Origin: Carposina sasakii
Lineage: Eukaryota; Arthropoda; Insecta; Lepidoptera; Carposinidae
DNA length: 64,000 bases
Assembly (NCBI GenBank): GCA_014607495.2
Contig: CP053171.1
Span: 1,798,001-1,862,000 of the forward strand
Reading direction: 5' to 3'
Part shown: positions 21,484 through 32,307 of the stretch, piece by piece
Layout of the letters: each line of letters starts with the position of its first letter
Numbering within the stretch: the first letter of the stretch is position 1
The notes under the pieces: model-generated
Told to the model about the DNA's origin: nothing
The model's database searches: none
What the model saw: the letters and a program-made list of their open reading frames with translations, nothing else
Translations under genes and position numbers: made by a program

Positions 21484-22914
21484 CATAGCTGGGCATTAAC
21501 TCGTTAATTCGTTAATCGTTAATTAACGAAGTTAACATTTCGAGTAACGGATTAACTTTTAAGTTATATAGTTATGTAGTAAAATATGTTAACGGACTCG
21601 TTAACTTTCGTTACATTTCCCAAAATTCGTTAATCGTTAATCCATTACAGATACCACTACAAATCCAAGTGTGTTTAAACAAAACACCTTAAATGCGTAT
21701 GTTTCTATTCAATGTTAAATTGCTGTATACAAACTATAGACTATGTGGTCATTTTACACACACTTCAGAGTGTATTGAACACGTTCATGTGTGTATACTG
21801 TAAATGACACTTTGCAGTAGCCCATGCTCCGCGTCGCGCATCGCGAAAAACATCGTTCTTACCTATGTTTGATTTGTGTATCATTGCGTCTATACACCTA
21901 TTTATAACTGGTCTATGTAGCAATTTGCCTAAATAAAAATAAGTCATTAGGTACATTATTATCAAATCGACTTAAAATAAGTCTGTCAAATTAGAGTTTC
22001 GTCCAGAACGCAACTAGTCTATCTTATTCTTTATTGTAGGTACAAAAAACACTACAATAAAATAAATTGTAAATCTTAATCAAAATGAATGAAAACACAT
22101 TGTTTGTCAACAAATACTTACATTCGTTTTTTTTGTTACTAACCTGTAAACTTCCAGAACAGTTTTATTTTATACTGGTGGACTCGCGCGACTTCGTCCG
22201 CGCGTTCAGAAAAGACAAGATGTCGAAATTATCCGGAAAAATATTTTTCCGGGATAAAAAGTAGACTGTGTTATTCTGATACTAGTATGTAAGCCTTTGT
22301 ATATATGTATTTCGAATGTTAGTATTTTATTGTGAAGTTTTATCAATAATAATAATATTAGTATGTGTATGTAAGTATGTAATTTATTTAATTTGTTTTA
22401 ATTAAATTATTTTATTATTCGTTTGTATCAATGAACCTGTACTAATTTTGTGGAGACTCTCACACAAATTTCCATCCCCTATTTTAGAGGATGGGGGCAG
22501 ATTTAGAAAAAATTACACTTTGTTTTAAAAGTCACAAATAGTCTGCATACCAATTTTTAGCTTTCTACCAGTGACGCTTTCTAACTTGAAAATTGCGGAA
22601 TGCTCCATATAAACTTCTATCTTTCATTTATGGAAAGTGGAGGGTTAGAAAGAGACAAAAATTTGCCTACTCTCACTCTCCATCCCTTCAACAATCTCCA
22701 CTTAAAAAATCACGTCATTTCGTCACGTTGTCGCTCCGTTTTTCCGTGAAAGACGGACAGACACAAACATGTTTTTATAACGCTTTAACGATTAACGTTG
22801 ACTTGCGTTACATTTTCTGAAATGTAACGCTTTAACTCTTAACGAAGTTAACTTTTTCAGTAACAGATTAGCGATTAACGAAGTTAACTATTTGATTAAC
22901 GGTGCCCAGCTCTG
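21484..22914. mobile_element. hAT element, 1431 bp, non-autonomous
   Basis: Left CATAGCTGGGCATTAACTCG, right reverse complement CAGAGCTGGGCACCGTTAATC. Flanks GCTATGAG (21476-21483) and GCTGTTAG (22915-22922) agree at 6 of 8 positions. Both subterminal regions are packed with GTTAAC/CGTTAATCGTTAA motifs. No transposase ORF. A LINE tail fragment (22172-22267) is inserted inside, and the target is a copy of the GTCGTTAGAGATGACTAAGG repeat, which resumes at 22915. Confidence 0.82.
22172..22267 (+). mobile_element. RTE-like LINE tail fragment inside the hAT element
   Basis: ACTGGTGGACTCGCGCGACT, AGATGTCGAAATTATCCGGA and GGGATAAAAAGTAG. Confidence 0.7.
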
Positions 22915-22934
22915 GCTGTTAGCAATGATCTTTT

Positions 22935-23525
22935 TTTTTTTATATCTGTCCCTACCCATCCTAAATATGTCTGAGGGGTCTATTTCGCAATCTCGCAGTT
23001 GTGTAATAATGTCCATGTCATCATCTTCCTGCCCTGTACCCATTTATTTGGGGTCGGTGCAATATGTTATTTTTTTCCATTCATCCCTATTATCCGTCAT
23101 CTCATTGCTTACTCCCAATACACACATATGCTCCCTCACACAGTCCATCCAACACTTCTTTGGTCTACCTCTTCCTTTATATCCATCCACACTCATGTAC
23201 AACGCTCCTGTGAAATATGCCTTTCATCCCGTCGCTTTACATGCCCGTACCAAGACAGACGGTTACTTCGTAACTTGTCTGTAATCGGCGCAACTTTCAA
23301 ACATCCTCTTATATAGTATTTCTTATTTTATCTATTCTTGTAACTCCACACATCCATCTCAACATTCTCATCTCGCTTACATGCAGTTGATTTTCATCCT
23401 TCTTCTTTACGGCCCAGCATTCAGATCCATACAAGACGACAGGTCGAATTACGGTCTTGTACACCTTACCCTTTAGCTTCAACGGCATCCGGGCATCGCA
23501 CGTATAATGTACGTACTTTCGCATG
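22935..23525 (-). mobile_element. RTE-like LINE: reverse-transcriptase C-terminus and tail
   Basis: The minus ORF (23524-23309) reads MPLKLKGKVYKTVIRPVVLY, then GSECWAVKKKDENQLHVSEM and RMLRWMCGVTRIDKIRN, a classic RTE/BovB-type segment. Downstream in the other frames come the GHVKRRD and KGRGRPKK type residues and the tail CCGACCCCAAATAAATGGG. Frameshifted and 5' truncated. The plus-strand ORFs of 130 and 105 codons here are antisense shadows. Confidence 0.8.
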
Positions 23526-23589
23526 ATATAATCAGTATTTTTATAACACGTATTATAAGCAATTAGACCTTTCCCAGTATTCCAACATA

Positions 23590-23643
23590 AATAATATGGT
23601 CATTAAAATGAAAATTTAATGACTAACCATATTATTTATCAAG
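23590..23643. repeat. Hairpin-forming inverted repeat
   Basis: ATAAATAATATGGTCATTAAA pairs with TTTAATGACTAACCATATTATTTAT around a short centre, with a four-base bulge (CTAA on the right). Confidence 0.7.
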
Positions 23644-24429
23644 CAATGATGTTGTTTTTTCACTAATTAGCTACTGGGAGCTACTGCCATATGCGAAAAG
23701 AGTCATAATTCATTTTTCTTGCAAATCATGTTATCAAAATTAAACAATTCCATTGCTTTATTTTCTTCAATTTACATAAAATCAGTACATATACATAAAA
23801 CGGATTTTAGTAACCTTGCAAAAACTAGAAAACGGCTCGACTGATTTTAATGAAATTTCCAGTGTATTTTCGAGTGGGCCAAGAGAAGGTTTAAATGCTT
23901 TATTCTCGTGATCTTGAGTACAAACTAGCTATGTAATTATTTAAATATAAACTAGAGAGATGGAGACAACTGATAATATAAATATTTAACTTAAAACTTA
24001 AATGTACTTACCACATGATTGTGATTCAAATATTTTACGAGTCTTTATATAAAAATAATAATCCTCATATGCTTGAAACAACTTATTTTAGTAAGGCTGT
24101 AGAAATAAATAATAAAAATATGTGTAAAGTAAACAACAATACTTCTACTTAGAATATTTTGATTAATCTCTTTTCTCTTTGGATAAATGTCCACCTGCGC
24201 TGTTACAAAGTTATTTGATAAAGTAGGAAAAACTGAAACTATTATTTTCTTTGTGGTCTAGGACGCAACTCAATACACTGGCGCCACTATTACAATTTGG
24301 ATAACTTTGCGTTTGTGTTATTCTTTGAAAGATAAAATACTTTTAAAAGCTTGAAGCTCCGAGGTTCTATATCATGGCAAAGAGCGGACGAAGTTGTTTT
24401 ATACCAACTCGAGATGCGACGACGATGGT

Positions 24430-24710
24430 AACCTGAATAGCCCAATGGTTAAAACGTGCGCCTTTCATTCGGATGACGTAGGTTCGATCACAGTTATTTT
24501 GATTTTAATATTCTAAATTTGTCACTTAGCTTGTGCCTCGGAAAGCACACATAAAACCTGTAATCCTGTTGATTATTGCCTGGTTTTCCTCTGGTCGTGT
24601 CAGCTTTCTGTACCATTGGACAATAAGAGAGAAATAATAAAGCGAGCGCATCTATGTTTGCACACACATTGTGCGCTACAACATCTGCTGCGTAGCTAAT
24701 ACGTGCTTAA
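24430..24710 (+). mobile_element. tRNA-derived SINE
   Basis: Head: ATAGCCCAATGGTTAAAACG (box A) and GTAGGTTCGATCAC (box B). Body: GCCTCGGAAAGCAC, TCTGGTCGTGTCAGCTTTCT, TTTGCACACACATTGTGCGC. The same body follows at 28995-29200. Confidence 0.7.
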
Positions 24711-24932
24711 CATATTACGTATAAAACCGATTTATATCATAGGATGAGTGCACTCCTTTCGACGTGTCATGATACGCGATCACGATTTACGTTTTGCGTC
24801 CACACTAGAGAAATGATATGAGTCGATATGACACGTGGGATGTGAGATATGTTACGGAGATATGTCATTCTCATTCATCTACGCCAGCCAGGACGCCAGC
24901 AGATCAGATGTAGATATAGATTTATTATAGAC

Positions 24933-25205
24933 TAGTGGACGCCCGCGACTCCGCCCGCGTGGACTGCAGAAAAAACAAAATGTCTAAATTATCCGGAATA
25001 AAAACATTTTCCCGGGATAATAAGTAGCCTATATGTTAAATTGGACCTGTCACATTATATTACTGAAAACTGTATCGAAATCGGTTCAGCCGTTTCTGAG
25101 GTTAGCATGCACAAACGCACAGACAAACAGATAAAAATTCCAAAAATCATTCTTTTGGGTATTATTACGTTGATAAAGGTCTCCTATACCTTTTTCATAC
25201 ATTTT
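24933..25205 (+). mobile_element. RTE-like LINE 3' tail
   Basis: ACTAGTGGACGCCCGCGACT through ATTATCCGGAATAAAAACAT and CGGTTCAGCCGTTTCTGAGG to ATTACGTTGATAAAGGTCTC. Full-length compared with other copies. Confidence 0.8.
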
Positions 25206-25209
25206 AAAA

Positions 25210-25425
25210 CACATTAATCTAGTCCTACACTAAAATCCCTAAGGTCTTGGTACTAAGCCTCGGTATATAAAAACATAGATTAGATAAGTATAGAAACATC
25301 TATGACGTGGAATCAAATATCGATATTCATCATATCAGTCAGTATTTGCACTTACCGGAATTCGAACCTAGGACCTATGGAGCGGCACGCAGGGTCACTA
25401 ACCAACACCAATCGGCCGTCATTAC
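25210..25425 (-). mobile_element. tRNA-derived SINE family M
   Basis: TCCCTAAGGTCTTGGTACTA, AAGTATAGAAACATCTATGA and GGAATTCGAACCTAGGACCT (inverted box B). Other copies: 54070-54415, 57105-57310 (minus), 57371-57610 (plus). Confidence 0.7.
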
Positions 25426-26645
25426 ACAGGGTGTTTTTTCGTTGCCACCCTTAACGAAGGGTACGTACTATATATGTCGTGGCCATATCGTAGAATTGAT
25501 CATTTCATGAAATGGTCGAGCATTTCATGAAATGGTCGCATTTCATGAAAAGTTCAACTGTCTATTGGCCACATCATGATATGGTTTAGGCAGATCGATG
25601 ATAAAAATCGTTTCTCGATATGGGCAACTAAACGCCCGATCATTTCATGAAGTGGTCAAGATTATTGATCATATCGTAAAATAGTTACATGAATCACCGG
25701 TAGAGGCGCTGCGCGCGTTTTATTTATGTGTGAAGATGGCGGATTTTTCTTTTTGGGTTATAAAACAAATTAAAGAGAGTAGGGTGAATGCAGAAGAAGT
25801 TCACGGATAGTGTGTTATATTGTATAATGTATATTAGACTTAATGGTGGTTTATAATAATATTGTTAAACAAAAACCTTAGATTACGATAGGTTAGGTTA
25901 GGTTAGACTATGACAAATGACGCACGAGCCGAGCGAGCGGAGCGAGCGTGCCCAGGCAGCGTCCGGCGATGTGCCACATGCGAATCGCTTTTGTAAAGTC
26001 TTTTATGTTTTTAAATATTATATTGTGAAAATATCACATAAATAATAGCAAAAAAAATCATACCATCATACCTTATGGTATACTAATATATGGTGTACGG
26101 TATATATTATTTATATAAGCTCTTACCACATTCGGATTTTATGGACACCCTGTTAATACGATTTGGCCAAACGTGGATGACAAAATCGTGAAATGTAGAC
26201 GATTTAACGATCTGGTCAAATTGAATTGGCCACTTCATGAAATGCGACCACTTCATGAAATGCTCGACCATTTCATGAAATGATCAATTTTACAATATGG
26301 CCACGACATATACATCAAATAAAGTAGTAAGTTTATGCCAAAAAAAAAATGCTGGGAAACGATGTAAACTTTTTGGATTTTATTTTTATTACTTGACCGG
26401 GCGAAATTGTGTCCAGTGTTTATGCTAGTTTTTTCATAGACATATATTAATTATTTGTCTTGAAAAATCTTGCTACGCGTGTCAATGTGCATTTATGCAG
26501 AAAAACGCAGTCTATTTACTCAACTTTGTACCCTAATATCTTGGGAACCAGACACTTCCCAGGTATGCTTCCATGGAGAAAAATGATCGTGATGATGAGG
26601 AGATTCCGTAGTTTTCGGGAACGTTGACGACCAAAAATCAGCCTT
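25426..26645 (-). mobile_element. Family A MITE, inverted copy split by a larger element
   Basis: CAGGGTGTTTTTTCGTTGCC at the left and GACGACCAAAAATCA at the right are the two ends of the MITE. The MITE sequence is complete except for the 838-bp insert at 25473-26310. Confidence 0.85.
25473..26310. mobile_element. 838-bp palindrome-rich element nested in the MITE
   Basis: Termini TATGTCGTGGCCATAT / ATATGGCCACGACATA, inverted for about 90 bp with some mismatches. TA on both sides (25471-25472, 26311-26312). The subterminal zones contain three clustered CATTTCATGAAATG-type palindromes at each end. The centre has TTAGGTTAGGTTAG (about 25890-25905) and a GC-rich block (25921-25990). No ORF beyond short ones. 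Superfamily not assigned. Confidence 0.8.
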
Positions 26646-27262
26646 ATACAAAGGGCAACCAGAGTCCGTTTCATAGAATAACTTCTATGCCTGCTATCGG
26701 AACTAACATTTTTTGTATGCAGTGACACAGAAAATGTGGGTCACACACATAGTAACTAGCGCCATCATCCATCGGAACAATGCGGTGAAATCAATAGTAA
26801 GTACCACAGTAAAAAGGAACTATTTGGTAAAACGCACATCCTAATATCCCTCCTCTAGGCCAGAGTCACGGTCACCATTTACGGGTAAATAAAACTAATA
26901 ATATAAAGTACTGACTTTGACCCCTAACATTGGGCATTAATGGTAAAATGCTATTAGTATAATTCGGTGAATAACCTTGCCATAAAAACTTATAAGAATG
27001 AAAGAGGCATCGTAATATATCAAGAACATCAAAAATAATAAAATTCTGCTTTCGTATCCATTATTATAATGTTGTATTGTAATTACAGAATAGTACTCAT
27101 AATAGCTGAAATACAGCGAAGTATTTTATTACTTTCAAGAAACACTACAGGTTTATACAACAGACATGACTTTTATGTTGTTTGTCGAAATAGTATCGAA
27201 CACGCGTCCGATACGCATAAAAAGTTTATTATTCTATCAATATCTTTATATTTTATTCTATA

Positions 27263-27480
27263 CTAGTGGACGCCCGCGACTCCGTCCGCGTGGACTGCAG
27301 AAAAAACAAAATGTCGAAATTATTCGGGATAAAAATATTTTCCCGGGATAAAAAGTAGCCTATATGTTTAGTGGGACCTGTCACAATATATTCCTGAAAA
27401 CTGCATCGAAATCGGTCCAGCTGTTTCTGAGATTAACGTGCACAAACATCGATCCGTTACAATTTTATTATATGTATAGA
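27263..27480 (+). mobile_element. RTE-like LINE 3' tail
   Basis: ACTAGTGGACGCCCGCGACT, TGTCGAAATTATTCGGGATA, GTTTCTGAGATTAACGTGCA, ending AATTTTATTATATGTATAGA. Confidence 0.8.
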
Positions 27481-27506
27481 TGTATAGATATCACGGGTAT
27501 AGAATT

Positions 27507-27790
27507 TATTTTTCTTCTATGCTGCTCTGGGAGTGAAATAAAAACGTGTAATACCTACTACAGCTGCTTCTCTTCCCGGGCACACTGCACAAGTCAGTAG
27601 AGGGACATGAGGGTCTTGGTGTTTTGTAGGCGATGTCACTACTAACCGAACATGTACATCTCAACTACCCTCAAAATTGAATGGCACCATACTGCCTGAT
27701 TGCCATTTATTTTATTGAGGATCAGAAGTGGCACCATGTGGTGATCTATCGTACAGCTAGACCTTGGTGCTCTTGTGCCTGGTTCGAGCA
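27507..27790 (+). repeat. Dispersed repeat family D
   Basis: CTGGGAGTGAAATAAAAACG, GTCAGTAGAGGGACATGAGG, GGCACCATGTGGTGATCTAT. Confidence 0.65.
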
Positions 27791-28645
27791 TGCTGTACAG
27801 CCTAATTTATTGGTTAACATCGAGCCTTTGAGAAGAATTAAAGCAAAAGGTTGGTTACGGGTAAATGTCAGGCAAGCAACAAGTCGTAAAAGTCATATTG
27901 TACCATTCGTAAGAACGTTACATTACATAAAAATGCTCGCGAATATGCTCTAGTCTATACTCACCTTAAGATTAAGCGGTGCAAGTAAAGATTAAAAATG
28001 CAAACTTAATAATATTAATAACTAAACTAATACTAAAAGCAGGTGTTATTTCACTTTCGAAGCTTAATAAAATTGTATACTAATTGGATCCTATGTAAAT
28101 ATTTACACAAACAAGCACCTAAATGTAAATTTGCATAGTTTTTAGTTTGCACTAAAAGTTTGTTATTGTATAGAATATATCAATGAGGGTGATTTGAAAG
28201 GGTTGATTTCGGTATTGAACTTAGCTTGAATATATTTCGGGGGTTGAGAGCAGTGACCAGACAAGACCAGACGCTGGGCAAACAATTATTGTTGACCGGG
28301 ACCGGCTATAGTGGAACTGTAGACTCTCACTCTAGGGAGTTTGGAATATTTCTCTCTACTTTTTTAGGGTTCCGTAAAAAGTTATGTATAGATAAATAGA
28401 TAGAATAGGTATCATAGTTTGTTCCTTCTGGGTACACCACATGACTTGACTGTAATTGTGTGAAATGCTGTGTTTTGGGTTTAATGGAAGAAATTTATTT
28501 AAGAGGTAAGCTCGCCGTTGTACATTCTTTATATAAAACACCTAAATTTAATGAAATTTTCTGTGATCGGATCTAGGGAATGTTTTTTTATGCTCCAGCA
28601 AATGAGGTAGTGATACTCAAACTCAATGTAGGTAAATATATCGGT

Positions 28646-29200
28646 GGTAGCCCAGTGGTTAAGTTCGATCCCAGTCACGGGCCTGTACCAATGAATTTAT
28701 TTTATGTGCAGATTTTAATGATACGTCTGTCTTGGTACGGGCATGTAAAGCGACGGGATGAAAGGCATATTTTACAGAGAGCGTTGTGCATGACTGTGGA
28801 TGGATATAAAGGAAGAGGTTGACCAAAGAAGTGTTGGATGAACCGTGTGAGGGAGGATATGCGTGTATTGGGGAGATGACGGATAATGGGGATAAATGGA
28901 AGAAAAGAACATATTATCCGACCCCAAACAAATGGGAACAGGGCAGAAAGATGATGATGATGACAGATTTTAATGTTGTAAATGACAGATTTTAATGTTT
29001 TAATGTTGCCTCGGAAAGCACGTAAAACTGTTGGCCCTGCGCCTAATCTCTCTCCGGTCGTGTCAGCTTTCCGTCCCATCGGACTTTGAGAGTAACGGAA
29101 TAGAGAGTGCATCTGTGTTTGCGCACACACTTGTGCACTATAATATCTCTTGCATACCTGGCTAATCTACGTAGAGATTGGTCGCCTTGGCCGAAATACG
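28646..29200 (+). mobile_element. tRNA-derived SINE split by a LINE
   Basis: The head (GTAGCCCAGTGGTTAAG, then GTTCGATCCCAGTCACGGGC, with an internal deletion) is at 28646-28690 and the body (GCCTCGGAAAGCACGTAAAA ... GGTCGTGTCAGCTTTCCGTC) at 28995-29200. In between lies the LINE at 28721-28963. Confidence 0.7.
28721..28963 (+). mobile_element. RTE-like LINE insertion with 12-bp target duplication
   Basis: CAGATTTTAATG occurs at 28709-28720 and 28964-28975. The insert encodes RLSWYGHVKRRDERHILQRA, then a GYKGRGRPKKCW type segment, and ends in (GAT)n, the usual RTE 3' end. Same family as 22935-23525. Confidence 0.8.
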
Positions 29201-29589
29201 GTCGGGAGATCATATCTTATCTTGTTAAAGGTAAATAGCAAGAAAAAGTTGGGGGAGACCTATGTCCAGCAGTACTATGTCTCATGGCTGAGAATGATGA
29301 GTAAGAAAAAACTAATTATATACTCTAAAAAATCCTTTTAATCGTAGTAGGATTTGTTTTGGTGCCATTATTATTCATCTCGTCTATCTGCGGCTTTATG
29401 TAGAAATATAACAGTATTATCACGATCGTGATAGCAGCACATATTATTAGGTTAATTAGATGACAAATGCAATCCTCGATTCGGCCCCAACATTCTACAC
29501 ACGGGTTTCTGAAATAAATGTCATTAATTTAACCTTTACTTATACTCCATCTGTACCTTCTTTACTTTACTCATAATCCATCTGTTGCA

Positions 29590-30005
29590 GCACCAGTAGC
29601 ATGCCGTCCGCGTGCCATGTAAATAGCGCTTTTTGTGGCGCCGAAATGTCAAAATTGGAGACAAAATGATGTTTCACACTTCAAGCTGACATTGAAACCT
29701 GCCGCGCGCGACATGTAACCCGCGGTTGCGAGCTTGGCGTTTAAATTCACGCGGGCTCTTATCGCTAATTTTGACGTATCGTGTGACTGTATATCAATTC
29801 AATTACCGATTCAGTGTTAAACGTATCAAGTTCATTTCACTTTCGCAATAGTAGCACCACTTCCACGAGTTGTTCAAAAGACGCGTCGCGAGCGCGTTCC
29901 GAATCTCTGTCATTGCCATGCTCGCATTTCGTGACTGGAAACACGCGCGCGGTTGATAAAAAACCCGCGTCGCGTTTTTGCCATGCTACCGGTGCTGGAC
30001 TTCAC
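29590..30005. other. CpG- and GC-rich block of unknown role
   Basis: A stretch dense in CGCG and GCGC in an AT-rich intron (CCGCGCGCGACATG, GACGCGTCGCGAGCGCG, ACACGCGCGCGG). Contains an arthropod-initiator-like TTCAGTGTT near 29810 and a Ser-rich 64-codon plus ORF (29814-30008). It could be an internal promoter or an untranslated first exon, or a GC-rich repeat; it has no second copy in this window. Confidence 0.4.
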
Positions 30006-30613
30006 TAGAATACATCAGCTGCATCCTCCTTGCATGCATGTCGTAAGAGTTAACTAAGGGCTACTCTCAGGCGATGAGCTCGTAACTACTTACTGATCTT
30101 TTGCATCTAGGCCCGCTATGTGAAATGTGCCTTTAGGATATCTTTCAAGATCCTGTGATTCTAGCTACCCATTATGGAAACACGGCCGAGAATGTAATTT
30201 AAAAAATTGCAACGAAACCTTCGGTTTTTAATAGGAAGTAAGTATGTACAGTAAGAGTAAGACAAAAGGCCGGGGGTTATCTCGAACTCGGTGAATGAGA
30301 CCCGGACTACGGACCTTAGGGTTTATCCCTGTGCCCGGGCAAATAAAGAGGTCAAGTCAAATCTGCACTACCGCTATAACTGCACTACTTTACAAAACTA
30401 AGTTATCAACAGCAACTTGACTTATGAAATCTATGACCTGTACTATTATAATTTAGCTGGAAATTCCTCTACTTTCCTTTTACTTTATTTTATGCAGCAT
30501 TGGCGAGCAAGATGTGTTAATTAGCAGACATGAACTAACAGTCGAAATATAATATCACACTGTCATTATATTGGCATAAACCAGGTGTAGTGGTATAAAT
30601 AGTTAGTGTGTAC

Positions 30614-30928
30614 ATACATTATCCGATACAATATCGGTGTCATACGCCTCATAACCTCATATCACTTACTGATTAATTATATATTGAGAAAAAGGTGTTT
30701 TTAATAACAAGAAGGCTATTTGCGAGAACTACAGAAATATATTCCATTTTATTCTTTTATCATTAGCTGAAAATAAATGTATCCAGCTTTTCCAAAAAGC
30801 TGTGATATACATCATCATATTACAGCTCACACTAACCAACACAATAAAATTGTCGTCAATCAACGGGTCCTTTGTAATCCTATCGACTCTAGCGTATCGT
30901 CTATCGATATCGTATCGGATAATGTAAA
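30614..30928. mobile_element. Possible MITE with CATTATCCGATAC ends
   Basis: ACATTATCCGATACAATATC near 30615 is the inverted form of GATATCGTATCGGATAATGT near 30908. The ORFs spanning the interior on both strands have no family features. Confidence 0.5.
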
Positions 30929-32307
30929 AACACACTTACCGTCGCTCCCGCCTCCGGTAAGTGATATCGTCAAGGAAAATGTCCATCGTCAACGTTTACG
31001 TGCTGATGATGGTCAAATGTATATCTATTTATCTTACGTGTACCGTCGCCGTCTGTACATATGATCTTCGAACATAATATCATCCATTTTCGAAGTTCTC
31101 AAAAGAGTTCAACGTTGATTACCTACTTAAAAAAAAAACAATTATATGAAACTCACTCCTGCATAAGAGTCGACTAAGGAATTTAAGGGTATTCTCCCAG
31201 ACAAGTTAGCAACTTGTTATTATTACTGATGTGTTTGACTTCGCTACACTAAACGTTACTGTATGATCTTCTTCGTGAACCTACAGTTCTAGCTACCTCA
31301 TCTTAGAAACGCAGCCGTATTTATATGTATTTAAAACTCTTCCTAATTAGCAAATGACTAATAGTAGCTGGAACTAGAAACCGAAGTTAGGGCACTATAT
31401 TATTTGTGACTTATAGAAGAGCACTTAAAAGGGTTTCCCAAAAATTCCCACCACAAAAAGACCAAAATTTTAAAGTACGGATGCTACCAAACCAAGTACA
31501 AATTCAGAACTGAGCAAATTTTAGTATATCTTGCAATACGCCTCTGTATTATAATATCTGGTCTTCCCCATGGGGAGCATGATGTCTACCCAGACACCGC
31601 CCGGAAAATATGGGCCTAATACATTATCGCGATACAAAAAATATTACTTATTGTAATGGAAAATATTGCTGGGTGAATGTAGTTTAGTTTGGCAGGTAAT
31701 TAATTATCGAAGAAGATATATTGTTTATCATAAACCAGTGAAAACTTACCACATTTTTTAAAGGTTATTTCAATTCTTTAAAGAGTAAACTATAATTCTC
31801 CGATAGATATTCTGGTTACTAAAAATTATAGCAATTATATAGTATTGTTGGTCAATGAATAAAATAAAGTATAAAGTAAACTGTGATTCACTAAAAAACT
31901 AAATCAGAAAAACGTTTTATTTTGTTGATATTCTTTTGACAGAATTTGACAGAATTTCTTGATTGTCTAATTCTCTTTAATCTTTGGAAAAATATTTATT
32001 ATCAGGTGATTTATCTTAAATGTATAAAATGTATATTGTGATTCCTCAAATAAACTTTAATTAACATCAGGTGATCAAAATCTAAAACTGTAGTGACTCT
32101 TCAATAAACTTTGCTCGATTACGTAGAAGGTAACGACGCTGACGCCTTTTTAGATAAGCACATAGCACTAGGCTTTATAACTCTATGAAATAAGGTTTCA
32201 TATTGGCAAACGAAATATCAAACTGACCTGAAACAAACCACTGGACTGGCTACTGACAATTTTTTTGTTAATGAACTCTGAAAAGCTACACATTACATAC
32301 CTTTTAT

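Noticed and set aside
22892..23316. ORFs of 130 and 105 codons, plus strand
   Set aside because: Antisense to a recognisable LINE reverse-transcriptase end on the minus strand.
25889..25906. Telomere or subtelomere
   Set aside because: Only about three TTAGG units, inside a transposon.
27681..27953. 90-codon plus ORF
   Set aside because: Its first third is repeat family D and the remainder resembles nothing that I know.
30777..31064. 95-codon plus ORF followed by a good donor-like CCGGTAAGTGAT
   Set aside because: No domain and no acceptor or partner exon; the region lies partly within an apparent inverted-repeat element.
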